Shown: one piece after another, positions 33,248-44,100 of the stretch
How the letters are laid out: each line of letters opens with the position of its first letter
Numbering within the stretch: position 1 is the stretch's first letter
Assembly (NCBI GenBank): GCA_025991245.1
Contig: BQMJ01000038.1
Span: 62,001-126,000 of the forward strand
Direction of reading: 5' to 3'
Length of the DNA: 64,000 nt
Source: Galdieria partita
Taxonomy: Eukaryota; Rhodophyta; Bangiophyceae; Galdieriales; Galdieriaceae
The notes under the pieces: generated by a model
Seen by the model: the letters and a program-made list of their open reading frames with translations, nothing else
Told to the model about the DNA's origin: nothing
Databases searched by the model: none
Program-made: the position numbers and the translations under genes

Positions 33248-34321
33248 ATGTCCACTTCATGGCCTCCTTCCCTGAAACCTCTTGCCAAGTATTTGGTTCG
33301 AGCAAAAGTAAACTAGTCTTGAATTGAAATATCTAGTAATAACTCTTTTGGTTTATAGGAAGTTGAACAAATAGACCCACTCGTAGCTTATGCTTGTATG
33401 TGTTTTGCAGTTCTCTCTGTTAACGCTCAAAGATATATAGGTAGATTCTACGCTTGTGAACTTGGTTTGAAGCTTAGAGATAAAAAGGACCCCGATGCCT
33501 CCAAATTTATGAAGGGACTTATTGAGAAGGTATAGAAGCCCCAATTGGAAATATCTTGTTCTAACATTTTACTTTAGTGTGAACAGGACAAGGCAAAGCT
33601 TGGAGATACGACTCGGTTGAAAGAACATTTGCAAGAATTCGCTTTCAAAGTTTTCTTAAGAGCAGATACAGAAGATAGAAATGGAAATGCTACCCGCACT
33701 ACTGTTCGTACTTTTTATGCCGCCTTTTGTTTCTTGGAAGTTTTGAATTCATTGGGAGAACCTTCCGATGATATCAAACAGAAAATGAAATATTGCAAGT
33801 TCAAGGTGGCTGATATATCGAGATGTTTAAGAGAAGGAATTAAGCCGATTCCTGGTCCTCCCGACAGTCAAACGGAGAGTAAATACGAGACTACTACAAG
33901 ACAAGATTTATCTTTGATTATGCAAGAACCTGGGAATTCAAGTAGTCCAGAGACCAACATCAAAGACTTTCAAGATTCTCATAATGAAGGGAAACCCAGT
34001 GAAGGCTCTTCCAACGAAGTGGAAGAAGATTCTTATCCAGACTTAAGAGCCGATGTCGATTCTTATCCGGCAAATATGGAAACGAACAATTTACACTCGA
34101 CTGCAAATGAAACATCAATTATTCCAGATAACGTTGATAATTATCGATTGGCTGAGAATTATGAGTCGACCAACACGAGAAATCAATATGGTCGAGTGCA
34201 ATCTATTTTGGAAGCACAGAAACATGCCAAGAATGCGTCGAGTGCGTTGGATTTCCAAGATGTGAATTCAGCCATCAAAGAACTCGAAGATGCTTTGTCC
34301 TTATTGCGGCAATGTAAATGA
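33248..34321 (+). CDS. VTA1: VTA1/LIP5, activator of the ESCRT ATPase Vps4
   Basis: Four exons (33248-33307, 33359-33395, 33441-33529, 33578-34321), with 45-51 bp introns, give 309 residues. The N-terminal domain reads SLKPLAKYLVRAKEVEQIDP, RFYACELGLKLRDKK, FAFKVFLRADTEDR and CKFKVADISRCLREGIKPIP, the tandem MIT fold of Vta1. A low-complexity linker follows. The last 40 residues (AQKHAKNASSALDFQDVNSA) match the VSL domain that dimerises and binds Vps4. It stimulates ESCRT-III disassembly. The start ATG lies 20 codons before the first intron and fits the family N-terminus. Confidence 0.9.
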
Positions 34322-34636
34322 AATCTTGTGAATTTTCTTATAAACACATTTGACTAGATAAACCAGTACGGTAGCTAAGGAATTGTTGTATTTCTCTACA
34401 AGAAATGAAATACTTTGTGTGAAAAGACAATGAAAAAATCAATTCTGAAACTGATAAAGAGCAGTAGGAACAAAAATTTTGGAATCTTAAAGAGATATAA
34501 CGATTGCATAGTACGTACGTTCGACTGTAGAGTTTGAAACTTTCATGGCTTTTCTACTGTCATTGACTATCTACAACAATACAAAGATAAGCCCATACAA
34601 CTCTCATATCCAAAATACCAAAAGTTCTACAACATT
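34322..34636. other. Convergent 3' region VTA1 / unknown gene
   Basis: About 315 AT-rich bases. Frames at 34545-34760 are the unspliced continuation and antisense shadow of the neighbouring exon. Nothing else supported. Confidence 0.5.
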
Positions 34637-35217
34637 CTACATTTTGGTAGCTGATCCCCTTTTGGACAACAAACGAGCTCTTCGCTGCTTTTGCTTTCGT
34701 TGCATTCCAAGAAATATCGGAAAAGGGACTTTGGACTTCTTCTTCGATCGGACACCTCAAAAAATTTCAGTGAACATAGAAAACTGCAACAAAGCTTCTA
34801 CCTACCAAGTTCCTCCAAAGTTTGTTTCCACAGATTGGAATAACTCTTTTCGTTCTCTAATACAAACCGCTTGACTTGGTCTCTATGTTGTCGAACAAAG
34901 TTTAGCATGTCAAAGTCCTCTGTATCATCTCTTTCAGGTTTAGAAGTATGTTGATCTTCGTGAATCACTTTACGTCTTTGGGTAACTTTTCTTTCTCTAG
35001 TTTTATGATGTTTTTTCAACGAAGGAGCGCAGTCTCTAACAGTAGGAACCTTTGGTCTAACTGACTCGATATTCAAACTTGTGTCTCTAACTTGCTCTGA
35101 CGAAACTACTTTATAATTGGTTCCTTGTTGGTTTGTATTCCAATTCATCCAAGTCTCTCGTAAGTTGGCTAGATTTCTCATTATATCTTGTTCCAACTTG
35201 CTATCCATGTCGTCCAT
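34637..35217 (-). CDS. Unrecognised basic coiled-coil-like protein
   Basis: Two exons (35217-34806, 34755-34637) across a 50-bp intron give 176 residues. The acidic helical N-terminus (MDDMDSKLEQDIMRNLANLR) is followed by a Lys/Arg-rich middle. A second helix (LNFVRQHRDQVKRFVLENEK) leads to a strongly basic C-terminus with GMQRKQKQRRARLLSKRG. Splicing replaces an otherwise short frame end with this basic tail. The charge pattern suggests a nuclear or nucleolar RNA-associated protein, but that is only composition. I do not recognise the family. The start was chosen at the first ATG. Confidence 0.65.
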
Positions 35218-35495
35218 CGTCGCCAATCTACGGATCGTTGAAAATATGTCCCATTGGTAGGAAACACTTTTAGATTGCCATCTTTAGAGTCTCCATTTCC
35301 TAGCGATACATTTTAACAATAGTAAGGTTGGTCAATGGATCCTTTATCATTCATTTGTAAAATAGAACGAGTGTCTATTATTTCTCCTATAAAGAAATGA
35401 ACGAGAATTCTCTAAACAAAGGATTCCCAACGAGTTTTGATTGTAAAATTGTTTATCCAACTGACTCAGATACGCATTTCTCTATCTATCAACTT

Positions 35496-36955
35496 CTAGG
35501 AAGAGTGTGTAGGGCGCTTCTGTCTTTCTAAAAATTCAAACAACATAGTCTTTTGTCGTTGCAGATTGGGAGTCAACTGATCATAAACATCATTAAATAG
35601 ATCCTCCAAAGGAGCCTTGGGAGCCTTTTCTGCTTCTTCTAAAGCAGTTAATAATTCCTTTCTTTGCTCTTCAATGTACTTTTCATCCATTTCGTCATTC
35701 CAACAATTCCGAAAAGCTAAGAAATGTTTCATTCGACGCAAAGGACTCAAACGCTCCGAATACAACTCAATCTCGTTCTTTTGTCGGTAACGTGAAGAAT
35801 CATCGCTTGTGCTATGATGACCCCCTCGATAAGTAAGAAGCTCTAATAAAAGAGGTCGATTGGTTTCCAGAATGCGTCGCTTAGCTTCCTTTACTGCAAA
35901 ATAAACAGCCCAAAGATCATTGCCATCCACTCTCATACTGTCAATCCCATAAGCAAGACCTCTTCCAGCTATTCCATCACCTCTGTACTGTTCCTTTGCA
36001 GGAGTAGAAATTGCATATCCATTATTTCTACATACAAACAATACGGGACACTCCAAAGTTGCAGCAAAATTGAGTGCCTAGACAATATTCATAATAGAGA
36101 GTGAGAATGATACATTCTTACCGCATGAAAATCTCCTTCAGATGCAGCTCCCTCTCCAAAATAACAAACAGTTATGTTTTTCGAACGACTCAACTTCATT
36201 CCATAAGCATAACCACTTGCTTGTGGTATTTGAGTTGCTAGTGGAGAAGAAATAGTAACAAAATTGAGTTCCTTGGAGCCATAATGTACAGGCATTTGTC
36301 TTCCCTTTGCTGGTTCTAGAGCATTACCACAACACTGATTACAAAAGTCTCGATAGGTAAACCCTCGCCATAATAAAACTCCTTGTTCTCGGTATTGACC
36401 AAATATCACATCAGCTGTTTCCAGTGCTGCTGCTGAACCAATGGCGGTCGCTTCCTCTCCAAAGCTTGTCATACAGAAACTAATTCTTCCTTGTCTCTGT
36501 GCACTGTACAACATAGTATCCATAACGTGCAACTTTAGCATGTGTTGATACATGCTCGTCATCATGGAAGGTTCCACCTGATGATCAGGATGATATTCCT
36601 TCTCGATGGCTGAGCTGACTTCGCCCAATTCATTCATAATACGGAAACACGGAATTCTCCCTTCCTTTTCTCCAGCAATCAACTCGAGTTTGTCAGTGTA
36701 CGGAGCACCTATGGCACCTGGGAAATAATATTCTGAGCTACTTGCACTGTATCTTCTTAAAAGAGTTCTACGGGACTCCATAAATTCCGAATTGCAAGTC
36801 TTTCGGGAGGCAGAAGGTTGGCTCCGAATACAATGTTTCAAGCAAAGTTGATCAAAACAGCTCAAACTACGCAACGGAAATAGAAGATTCTTTTTATTCA
36901 TATTCCTCTCAGTTAAGCGTTCCCATAGCTCCCAACCATGCTTCCAAGTAGCCAT
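35496..36955 (-). CDS. BCKDHA: Branched-chain 2-oxoacid dehydrogenase E1 alpha subunit, mitochondrial
   Basis: Two exons (36955-36122, 36077-35496) across a 44-bp intron give 471 residues. A basic leader of about 65 residues precedes the enzyme. The thiamine diphosphate motif is intact (GEGAASEGDFHAALNFAATL, then CRNNGYAISTP). The regulatory loop YRGGHHSTSDDSSRYR is almost identical to the mammalian site phosphorylated by BCKD kinase. Together with E1 beta, E2 and E3 it oxidises the 2-oxo acids of Leu, Ile and Val in mitochondria. The conserved loop suggests phosphorylation control here too, though no kinase gene is visible in this window. Confidence 0.95.
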
Positions 36956-37405
36956 ATAGGTAATGTGCTTACTTCCTCCAAGAAATCAAACGTGAATTGT
37001 CCAACAAGACAAATACGAGACAAGGAAGGCGATGTTTGTCACCAACCAAAGTATTAAGCATATGACTAACGTTTTGTAGTGGATGCAACTGTAATAAATG
37101 TTCTGCACAAGTCTGATTCCAAAGAAAATGTTCAGAATTCTCTTATTTGTACTCAAGCTTGTGCTTCCCAATTTACAAAATGAAGACTTGAAAATACTCA
37201 TAATCAGAGTACACATATGTAGAATAATGAAATCTGTTCTTGTTTTGAACAAGGTCTTTTTGAACAGACTCGTCAGAATCTTCCCATTGGTTTCAAATCT
37301 AACAAAACATGAAAGCCAAAGTAAAAGATTCTACAACGAGCATTGGCATTTCTTTATTGAACATATATGAAACGGAAAACTCAAAATCCATTTTATTCGT
37401 TCATT
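36956..37405. other. Intergenic region upstream of BCKDHA
   Basis: About 450 bp. A minus-strand frame (36986-37252) is very rich in Ile/Leu/Cys and has no motif; I treat it as chance. No other feature. Confidence 0.5.
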
Positions 37406-39322
37406 CTAATGTCCTTTCTCATCTTCTTCTCTTTCAAAAAGAGATAACAATTGCCAACCCATTACTACAGAAGACTTGAGAACTACTGGAATTCTTCGCA
37501 ATATCACTTCTGCACGACATATGCCCTCTTCCCAGAATTCCTCAACGTATTTACATAAACTGTATGTTTCCAATTCATCCTTGTCATTCACTTGCCAAGC
37601 AACTATATCAACAACTTCATTCCCATTCGTCATTGTTATCAATGGGTTACGTAATAAAATAGAAACATAGCCCTGTATAGCTTCATGCAAGCGACCAAAA
37701 TAAGCGGATTCTGATATTATTCTCCATGACGCAAAAGTGAACGTGCCAAACAAATATATAGCAACAAGCTGAAATAAAAACGTGAAAATATCTACAAGAG
37801 ACGTTGATAACACCGGAAAACTTCCCAATAGAAACAACATAAACCCAACTCCTGTCAACTCTAAAATACGAACTGGAACCAACCCCAACAAGGAATGGTC
37901 TCCTTTTTCATAGTTATTATTTGTTGTTCTAAAAAATTCACTCCTATCCACATGACTTTGTCTCCAAATGCCATTAGTGTTCTTCGCCAGTGATCCTTCC
38001 TCAATTACGCCCCAAAGGATTGTCTTTCTAGATACTCTGGATAGGGCTCTTTCCAATTTCCAAAATGTTGTAAAATTTGAAAGAATAATTTCTTTCATCG
38101 AATTCTCTAAATGGGTCCGATTTCGAAACTTTTTGGCCACAGCGGTTTGCAATCCTCCTTTGTTTAATGTAGACTGGATTTGAACATTTCTCTCTGTAAA
38201 AAGCAAATCAACGGCCCTTTTCATGGAATTATATAAAATATGATAACCTTCTATAACAACAGGTCTTAGAATAAACCATAACGTGTCCGTTGCACTGCGA
38301 AGAACTACAATTGAAAATGTCAAAGCAATTTTGTTCCATCTAGAAATAGACAAGTGTGTCCCCTTGACTACTCGATTTTTCCGAAGGCTCTTCGGATAAT
38401 ATTTCCATCTAAAATGTATACGATGTCGAAGAGAATCTTGCTCGAGAAAAGATTCCATTTGCCAGTATAAAAGGGAATGCACCTTGAATGTTGGTTCTGT
38501 CCAAAGTGTTGCCAAACTGTTCGTCACAAAGTTGCTCAAAAGATGACGATGAATACTATCATGTATTCTTTCAAACCAGACAGGTTTCAATGCTAACTTT
38601 GTGAAGTAAGTTATCGGAAATCTTTTCGAATGAGTTATCATAGTCGAAGAAACTGAGTTATCAATAATATGTTCTCTTTGTGACTTCAAACAAGTACTCC
38701 CAGGTAGAGTTGGGTATTCCGAGTGAAAATGTTTCTTCTTGTTTCTTGAAGTTATTCTCCTTGAGGCTTTAGATTGTCCAATAAGATTTTTTTGCTCAAA
38801 CAAACTACGTACATTCGAAAAAGGAGGCGGAAAAAAGAATTTCCAAGTGGATATTGTTATACTCTTTCTCAGCTGCTCTCTCCAGTGATTTTCTACAGAC
38901 CACAGTTTAAGAAGAAAAAGTTTAAAGTTAACCTTTAGCTGTTCTAAAAATAGTTTGATATCTTCTGTTGAGAATAACTCGCCAGTTGAATGGGAACTAT
39001 GTACTAGCGCTCCTTCGGTACGAACAGACCGTTTCAATATTTGCACAACTTGAATGACTTTGTGGTATGCTCTTTGAAGGTTTGGAACATTCCTTGGTTC
39101 ATACTTCAACCAAATCTTTTCACCGAAATGACGAGACAAGTCTTTAGGTTTTAAAGAGTCTACCCAAGGAAAGCCTGTAAATTTTCGTCTTTCGAGGTAA
39201 ACACAAAACCGTGGAGTTAATATACAGTCCTTATATTTGTGACTATGTAACCTATTTGAGCTACAGCGACAACTACTATGACCAAATATGTTGAAGCCGA
39301 CGAGATAGGTTCTATTTCTCAT
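37406..39322 (-). CDS. Large unrecognised protein with C-terminal membrane segments
   Basis: One uninterrupted exon encodes 638 residues. The first about 400 residues are strongly basic, rich in Arg/Lys/Ser/Phe, with many aromatic residues and no motif I know. Near residues 485-545 are two to three hydrophobic spans (ELTGVGFMLFLLGSF; FTFLFQLVAIYLFGTFTF). About 90 soluble residues follow, then an acidic end. The Cys/Ser-rich start could be a plastid or mitochondrial targeting peptide. The lack of introns in a frame this long argues for real selection on the frame. Function unknown. Confidence 0.75.
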   Translation of the reverse strand: MRNRTYLVGFNIFGHSSCRCSSNRLHSHKYKDCILTPRFCVYLERRKFTGFPWVDSLKPKDLSRHFGEKIWLKYEPRNVPNLQRAYHKVIQVVQILKRSVRTEGALVHSSHSTGELFSTEDIKLFLEQLKVNFKLFLLKLWSVENHWREQLRKSITISTWKFFFPPPFSNVRSLFEQKNLIGQSKASRRITSRNKKKHFHSEYPTLPGSTCLKSQREHIIDNSVSSTMITHSKRFPITYFTKLALKPVWFERIHDSIHRHLLSNFVTNSLATLWTEPTFKVHSLLYWQMESFLEQDSLRHRIHFRWKYYPKSLRKNRVVKGTHLSISRWNKIALTFSIVVLRSATDTLWFILRPVVIEGYHILYNSMKRAVDLLFTERNVQIQSTLNKGGLQTAVAKKFRNRTHLENSMKEIILSNFTTFWKLERALSRVSRKTILWGVIEEGSLAKNTNGIWRQSHVDRSEFFRTTNNNYEKGDHSLLGLVPVRILELTGVGFMLFLLGSFPVLSTSLVDIFTFLFQLVAIYLFGTFTFASWRIISESAYFGRLHEAIQGYVSILLRNPLITMTNGNEVVDIVAWQVNDKDELETYSLCKYVEEFWEEGICRAEVILRRIPVVLKSSVVMGWQLLSLFEREEDEKGH

Positions 39323-40036
39323 TCCCCTTTCAATCTCCAGTTATCCATTGATTGCATTTCATAGCCTGCAGAATACAGAAGCACGACTCTATCTTTCTTG
39401 AAGCAAAAGTGCAATGTTTAGTGAAACAAACTAACTTCAATCATAACATATAGCTACATACGATCAGCTTCCAACTTTTTCATGCTATCTCTCCAATTGA
39501 AATCAATATCTATAGAATTAATAGAAAACATATTCAGTTCTATCATTAAGGATAGCACTTGTTGCAAAATACATTACTGTTTCACTTGAATGAATCAGTA
39601 GAACGACAATCTTTTGAAAAGTTGGTTTCACAGAGATAAAGCAAGTGCTGTCAAAAATTCACTCATGATAAACTTTCTATGAAGACGTCTCAAAGCAGAT
39701 CCTTGTTCCAAAAATGAACCAGAAAAACTTGAAAAGATATTGATGTCAAACCATGTCAAGCTGTTGTTTTGTTGTAGTGGGTCTCACATACAGTTGTAGA
39801 AATCATAGATATATTTACCAAGTTACTCATCACTTTACAACGGCTTAGCAAAAATACCATCAAGCAATAGAACAATCTTGAAGAGATGGTCCCATAGAAA
39901 AATGCAAATGGCGGCAGGATTCGAAATGGCGCCAAAAAGCTAATTGTAATGTACCAATCTTGTCGAATTTGATGAATGTCTTTCACGGTTTCTTGAGATT
40001 TCATCAAACACAATGATTCAGTACAAGTATCTCTCT
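39323..40036. other. Divergent intergenic region with GGCGCC/GGCGG sites
   Basis: About 710 bp between two divergent genes. A minus-strand frame at 39756-40013 exists but begins at a non-ATG codon and is hydrophobic and irregular. At 39905-39936 lie two close ATGGCGG/ATGGCGCC motifs; the second is followed by AAAAA, an E2F-like GGCGCCAAA (39928-39936). They sit about 100 bp before the gene at 40037. Confidence 0.5.
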
Positions 40037-40896
40037 ATGGTTTTGCAACTTAGGAGTGGAGAAATGTTTCCCCTCACTTTGCGTTCGCTCAGTTTACCTG
40101 AGAATCCAACCATTGATGACTTTAGACGGTAAGTCCTTTGCCACAAGATGTTGCCTGACATTGACTTTGTTCAAGAGCACTGTTGAATACGGAGCTAGCG
40201 TGCCATCCATACTACGCTTATCTTCAACGCTTCTGCCGTTTTGGATATTCAACTGATGAACCTCAGGTTTCTAATGGCATGTTGTACATTCGTCCATTAA
40301 GAGATGACTTCCGTCTGCAGGAGCTGTTACATAGGCATCAGCAGGAAGGAAAAAATGTCACTTTTTACATTGAACAGACTCGTTCTATGAAAAATGAACC
40401 ATGCAATGTAAGGAAATTTGTAGTTGTGAGGGCATGTATTGACGTGTGCTGATAGGTACGAGCTAAATCACTCAAAGAAGGCGAGGTTATTCCATGCAAT
40501 GGAAGTAGACTATCCAACATGTCACTGATCTTAGAGGCTTCTGCTTTCTCTTCAAACTCGTCGTCGAGTCTGGATGCCACTAGTAAACAAGGTCCAAGTA
40601 CTTGTCCAGAAACCTACGATGACCACAGCAAGCTGACAAGCAGCCCATCGCCAACAGGACACTATAACGACGAAGATACTTGTGGTGATATTTTCAGCAT
40701 TGAAGAAAATCATTGCTCTGAGCCAATGCTTTCATTGCCCTGTCCCGCCTCTATGATGAACCCTTATTGTTTTCAAGAACCATATGTGATTCCTTATATG
40801 ACGCCTATGTGGCAATGTCATGGCTATTGGGTATTTCCTCCATTTTACATTCCTCTTCCGAATTCCCTCGACATGTCATCCAATTGTAATTTGTGA
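40037..40896 (+). CDS. Unrecognised protein
   Basis: Three exons (40037-40128, 40176-40407, 40456-40896) with 47- and 48-bp introns give 254 residues. The first 125 residues look folded (SLPENPTIDDFRRALL; LRDDFRLQELLHRHQQEGKN). The last 120 are Ser/Thr/Pro-rich, then unusual in Met, Pro, Tyr and Cys (PCPASMMNPYCFQEPY, WVFPPFYIPLPN). I do not recognise a domain. The N-terminal part might be a small ubiquitin-like or PB1-like fold by size, but nothing confirms it. GGCGCC sites upstream suggest cell-cycle-linked expression, only as a guess. Confidence 0.7.
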
Positions 40897-41136
40897 TAAA
40901 TATTTTCTTTGCAATTGTAAAACGAGGAAAATGCATATATTTATATTCTGAATTGGACATTTGCATACAAATTTTATAGCTTAATTCACTGCTCCTGTGC
41001 TACAACAGGAATCGTTTCATTCCTTAACAAAACTATATCCAAAGAGACTTTAAGTTTGATAATCCTTGCAAACAAAATTCAATTCCTGCCTGAATTTGAC
41101 AAAATTCATCATGTTCTTCGAAAGAATATAAGTAGC

Positions 41137-44100
41137 TTATAAAACGGAATATTTCCCATAGGATGGTTTGTCATCAGGTCTGGCTGATGATGCAGCTTCT
41201 TCTAGTTGTATTCGAATATCCTTACTAGCCTTCCTAACTGAAAGTTCGTCTGGACCTTCAATAAGAAGATATAATTTACGTTCTCCCGGAGGCGGATTAC
41301 GTCCAGGAGGATAATATTGACCCTTCGTTGTGATAGCGCAGCCAGTCCATTCTTCGACAGCCAACAATGCATCCTTGTGAGTAACTTTCCATCTGGCATG
41401 TTGTGGATAGTCATTTATCTCCACTTCCGTAGCGAATCTTCTCTCTGAACCACCTTGGCCTCCGATTGAGATAAAATTATCGCCAGGCACTGCGGCTCCC
41501 ATCGCTAAGCCTAATTTAGCATTGATAAGAGCCGCAGCTCTAGCAGCAGCTGACAATTCTGCCGATTCTGAAACATTTTGTTTTCCACTTCCGCTGTTGC
41601 TTTTCGTAGAAAGCTGCATGGCACGAGTGCGTTGTAAAGCTGATTGATTGGACAATGCCTGAGCCTTGGCTTGTGCAACTCGTTTGGCTATTTCTTCTGG
41701 GGGTAGTCCTTGTTGACGAGCATTCTTTTCCGCAAGAGCACCTGCTGCGGCTACAGCCATCCGTACTTCATCATCAGTGATCGGCTGAATATCATTAGCG
41801 CCTTTCATAGTGCCCTCAGAAGCATCATTGGAAATTTCTCGCACGACCACGCCATCATCATCATCATCTATTCTACCAGCAGTTGCGGCTTCTTCTTCTT
41901 CATCTCCCAACTCCAAACCATATTCTCTAGCCTGAGCCTTTCTCAATTTCTTTGTTGATTCTTCTTCCTCTTCGTTAAACTTGTATCCTTTTCCACCATA
42001 CCCACTACCCGCAAAGTGTGCCAAACCAACTTTGCGTTTTTGTTCAAATTGTGTTACAAGGTGACGGAGTTCTGGAGGAATGGCTTTTGAAAGATATTTA
42101 GAGATAAACTCGTTTGCTTCGTCAGAATTGGATGAACCTATTACTTCTTGTGCTGCTGCTTTTGCTGACAACTCTACTGCTCTGACCAAATCTGGGGCGA
42201 AGACTTCCTGTTCCGGTGTAATAAAAGTATAGGCTGTTCCAGGATTTCCGGCTCTACCTGTGCGACCAACTCGGTGAACGTAGTCTTCATAGTGGTTTGG
42301 CACATCATAATTGATAACAAGCCTCAAATGCTTAACGTCCAAACCTCTTGCAGCCACAGAAGTTGCAACCAATATTTTAACAAGGCCGTTTTTAAAGTCT
42401 GCTATGGTTGAGTCTCTATCAGCCTGATCCAAACCTCCATGAAGTGACATGCAACGATAACCAGCAAGAATCAGGTCATTGAATATTCTATCTGCATTTT
42501 CTTGTCTATCTACAAAAACCAGAATGGAGCCCTTATCATACCACTCTCCAATAAGCTCCAATAATCTAAGGAACTTTGTTTCTTCCTTCCTGACTTCTAC
42601 AAACTGTTCGATAGATGATGCAGCAACACTCCTACCACCTACAACAATTTCAATAGGTTGCGACAGAATCTTTCTAGCCAAGTTCTCAACTTGTGGAGGA
42701 AATGTTGCCGAAAACATTACAGTTTGGCGGTCGGGACGCACATTTTCAGCTATACGTGTCACTTGAGGTTCAAAACCCATATCGAACATTCTGTCAGCTT
42801 CATCAATCACTAAATAAGTGACTCTACGCAAGTTTGTTGCACGACCTCCGTTCATCGACAAGAGATCGATCATTCTTCCAGGAGTACAAACTACAACTTC
42901 AGCACCAACCTTCAGTTTAGCAATTTGGTCCCCTATTCCACTTCCACCGTAAGCACAAACAACTTTAATATCCAAAGCCTTCGCAAATCGTCTAATCTCT
43001 CCATAAATTTGGATTGCAAGTTCTCTTGTTGGAGCTACTATTAAACCAATAGGGCCATCTCCTATTTGCAAAGATGGCTGAGCTGCAATATGTCGTAACA
43101 TGGGAAGGACATAAGCCAATGTCTTTCCGGAGCCTGTTTTAGCAATTCCAATGACATCACGTCCATTCATTATAGCTGGAATCGCTTGTGCCTGAATGGC
43201 AGTAGGCTTCTCAAATCTTAATTTTCGAAGAGTATCCAAAACGCTTGAAGACAAACCACACTGGCCCCAAGTCTTCACTGGCTTTGGACAATTTCTTCCT
43301 CTTATTCTAATTCCTCCCAATTGCTTGCGGTATTCGTGGACATCTTCCCACGACATTTTAGCAATCTCCGGTGCCTCTATGTAGAAGTTCTTCTTAAAAC
43401 TTATATAGTTAAATTTGGAATGATCAACTTTCTCATACACGATTCTTTTTCTTCGAACATGAGACAAATATCCTGATTCTTTATCAGAGGCATCTCCAGC
43501 ATCAATAAGTTCCGCATCTTCTCCTTCCATATCTGATAACAACTCTCCTCCTTCATCCGATGAAATTCTCTCATCTCCTTCTTTGTTTGAATTTTCTTCC
43601 GTCCACTCAAAACTATCTTCTAAAACTCCATTTCTTTTCAAGGATGACTTCTTTTTGGGCTTGGAATGATTCAAGACATCATTCACTTCCTTTTGAATAT
43701 CTTCCATATATTGGTCAAGAGGGTCATCCTCATTCATTGAAACGGATTCCTCATTGTTATTCTTCTCGACAGAATTTTCTTCAAGTAATACTCTTGAGTC
43801 TTGAGTTGATCTCCTCAACTCTATGTCATCTTGTCCTTCTGCCTCTTCCTCTTCTTCATTTTCTTGTAAATTTTCTACAGTTTGTCTTTCATATGCCACT
43901 TTTTCGTTAACTAATTCTTGTCTTAGCTCTTCCAACGACTTTCGTGGACCATGACCTCCTTCCAACGCTTCATTATCAATCTCGGTTTCCAAGTCCTGTG
44001 AAAATATACCTGCTTCATCTGTATCACGTAAAGAAACCGACTCTTTGGCTTGTGTCCTGCTAGTTGGGTTATTATTTGGAAGAGTTTTCGTGGATTCCAT

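Noticed and set aside
36986-37252. 88-residue minus-strand ORF upstream of BCKDHA
   Set aside because: Ile/Leu/Cys-rich chance translation of AT-rich sequence; no match and no link in phase to BCKDHA.
39756-40013. 85-residue minus-strand hydrophobic ORF
   Set aside because: Non-ATG start, irregular composition, and it overlaps likely promoter motifs of the next gene.
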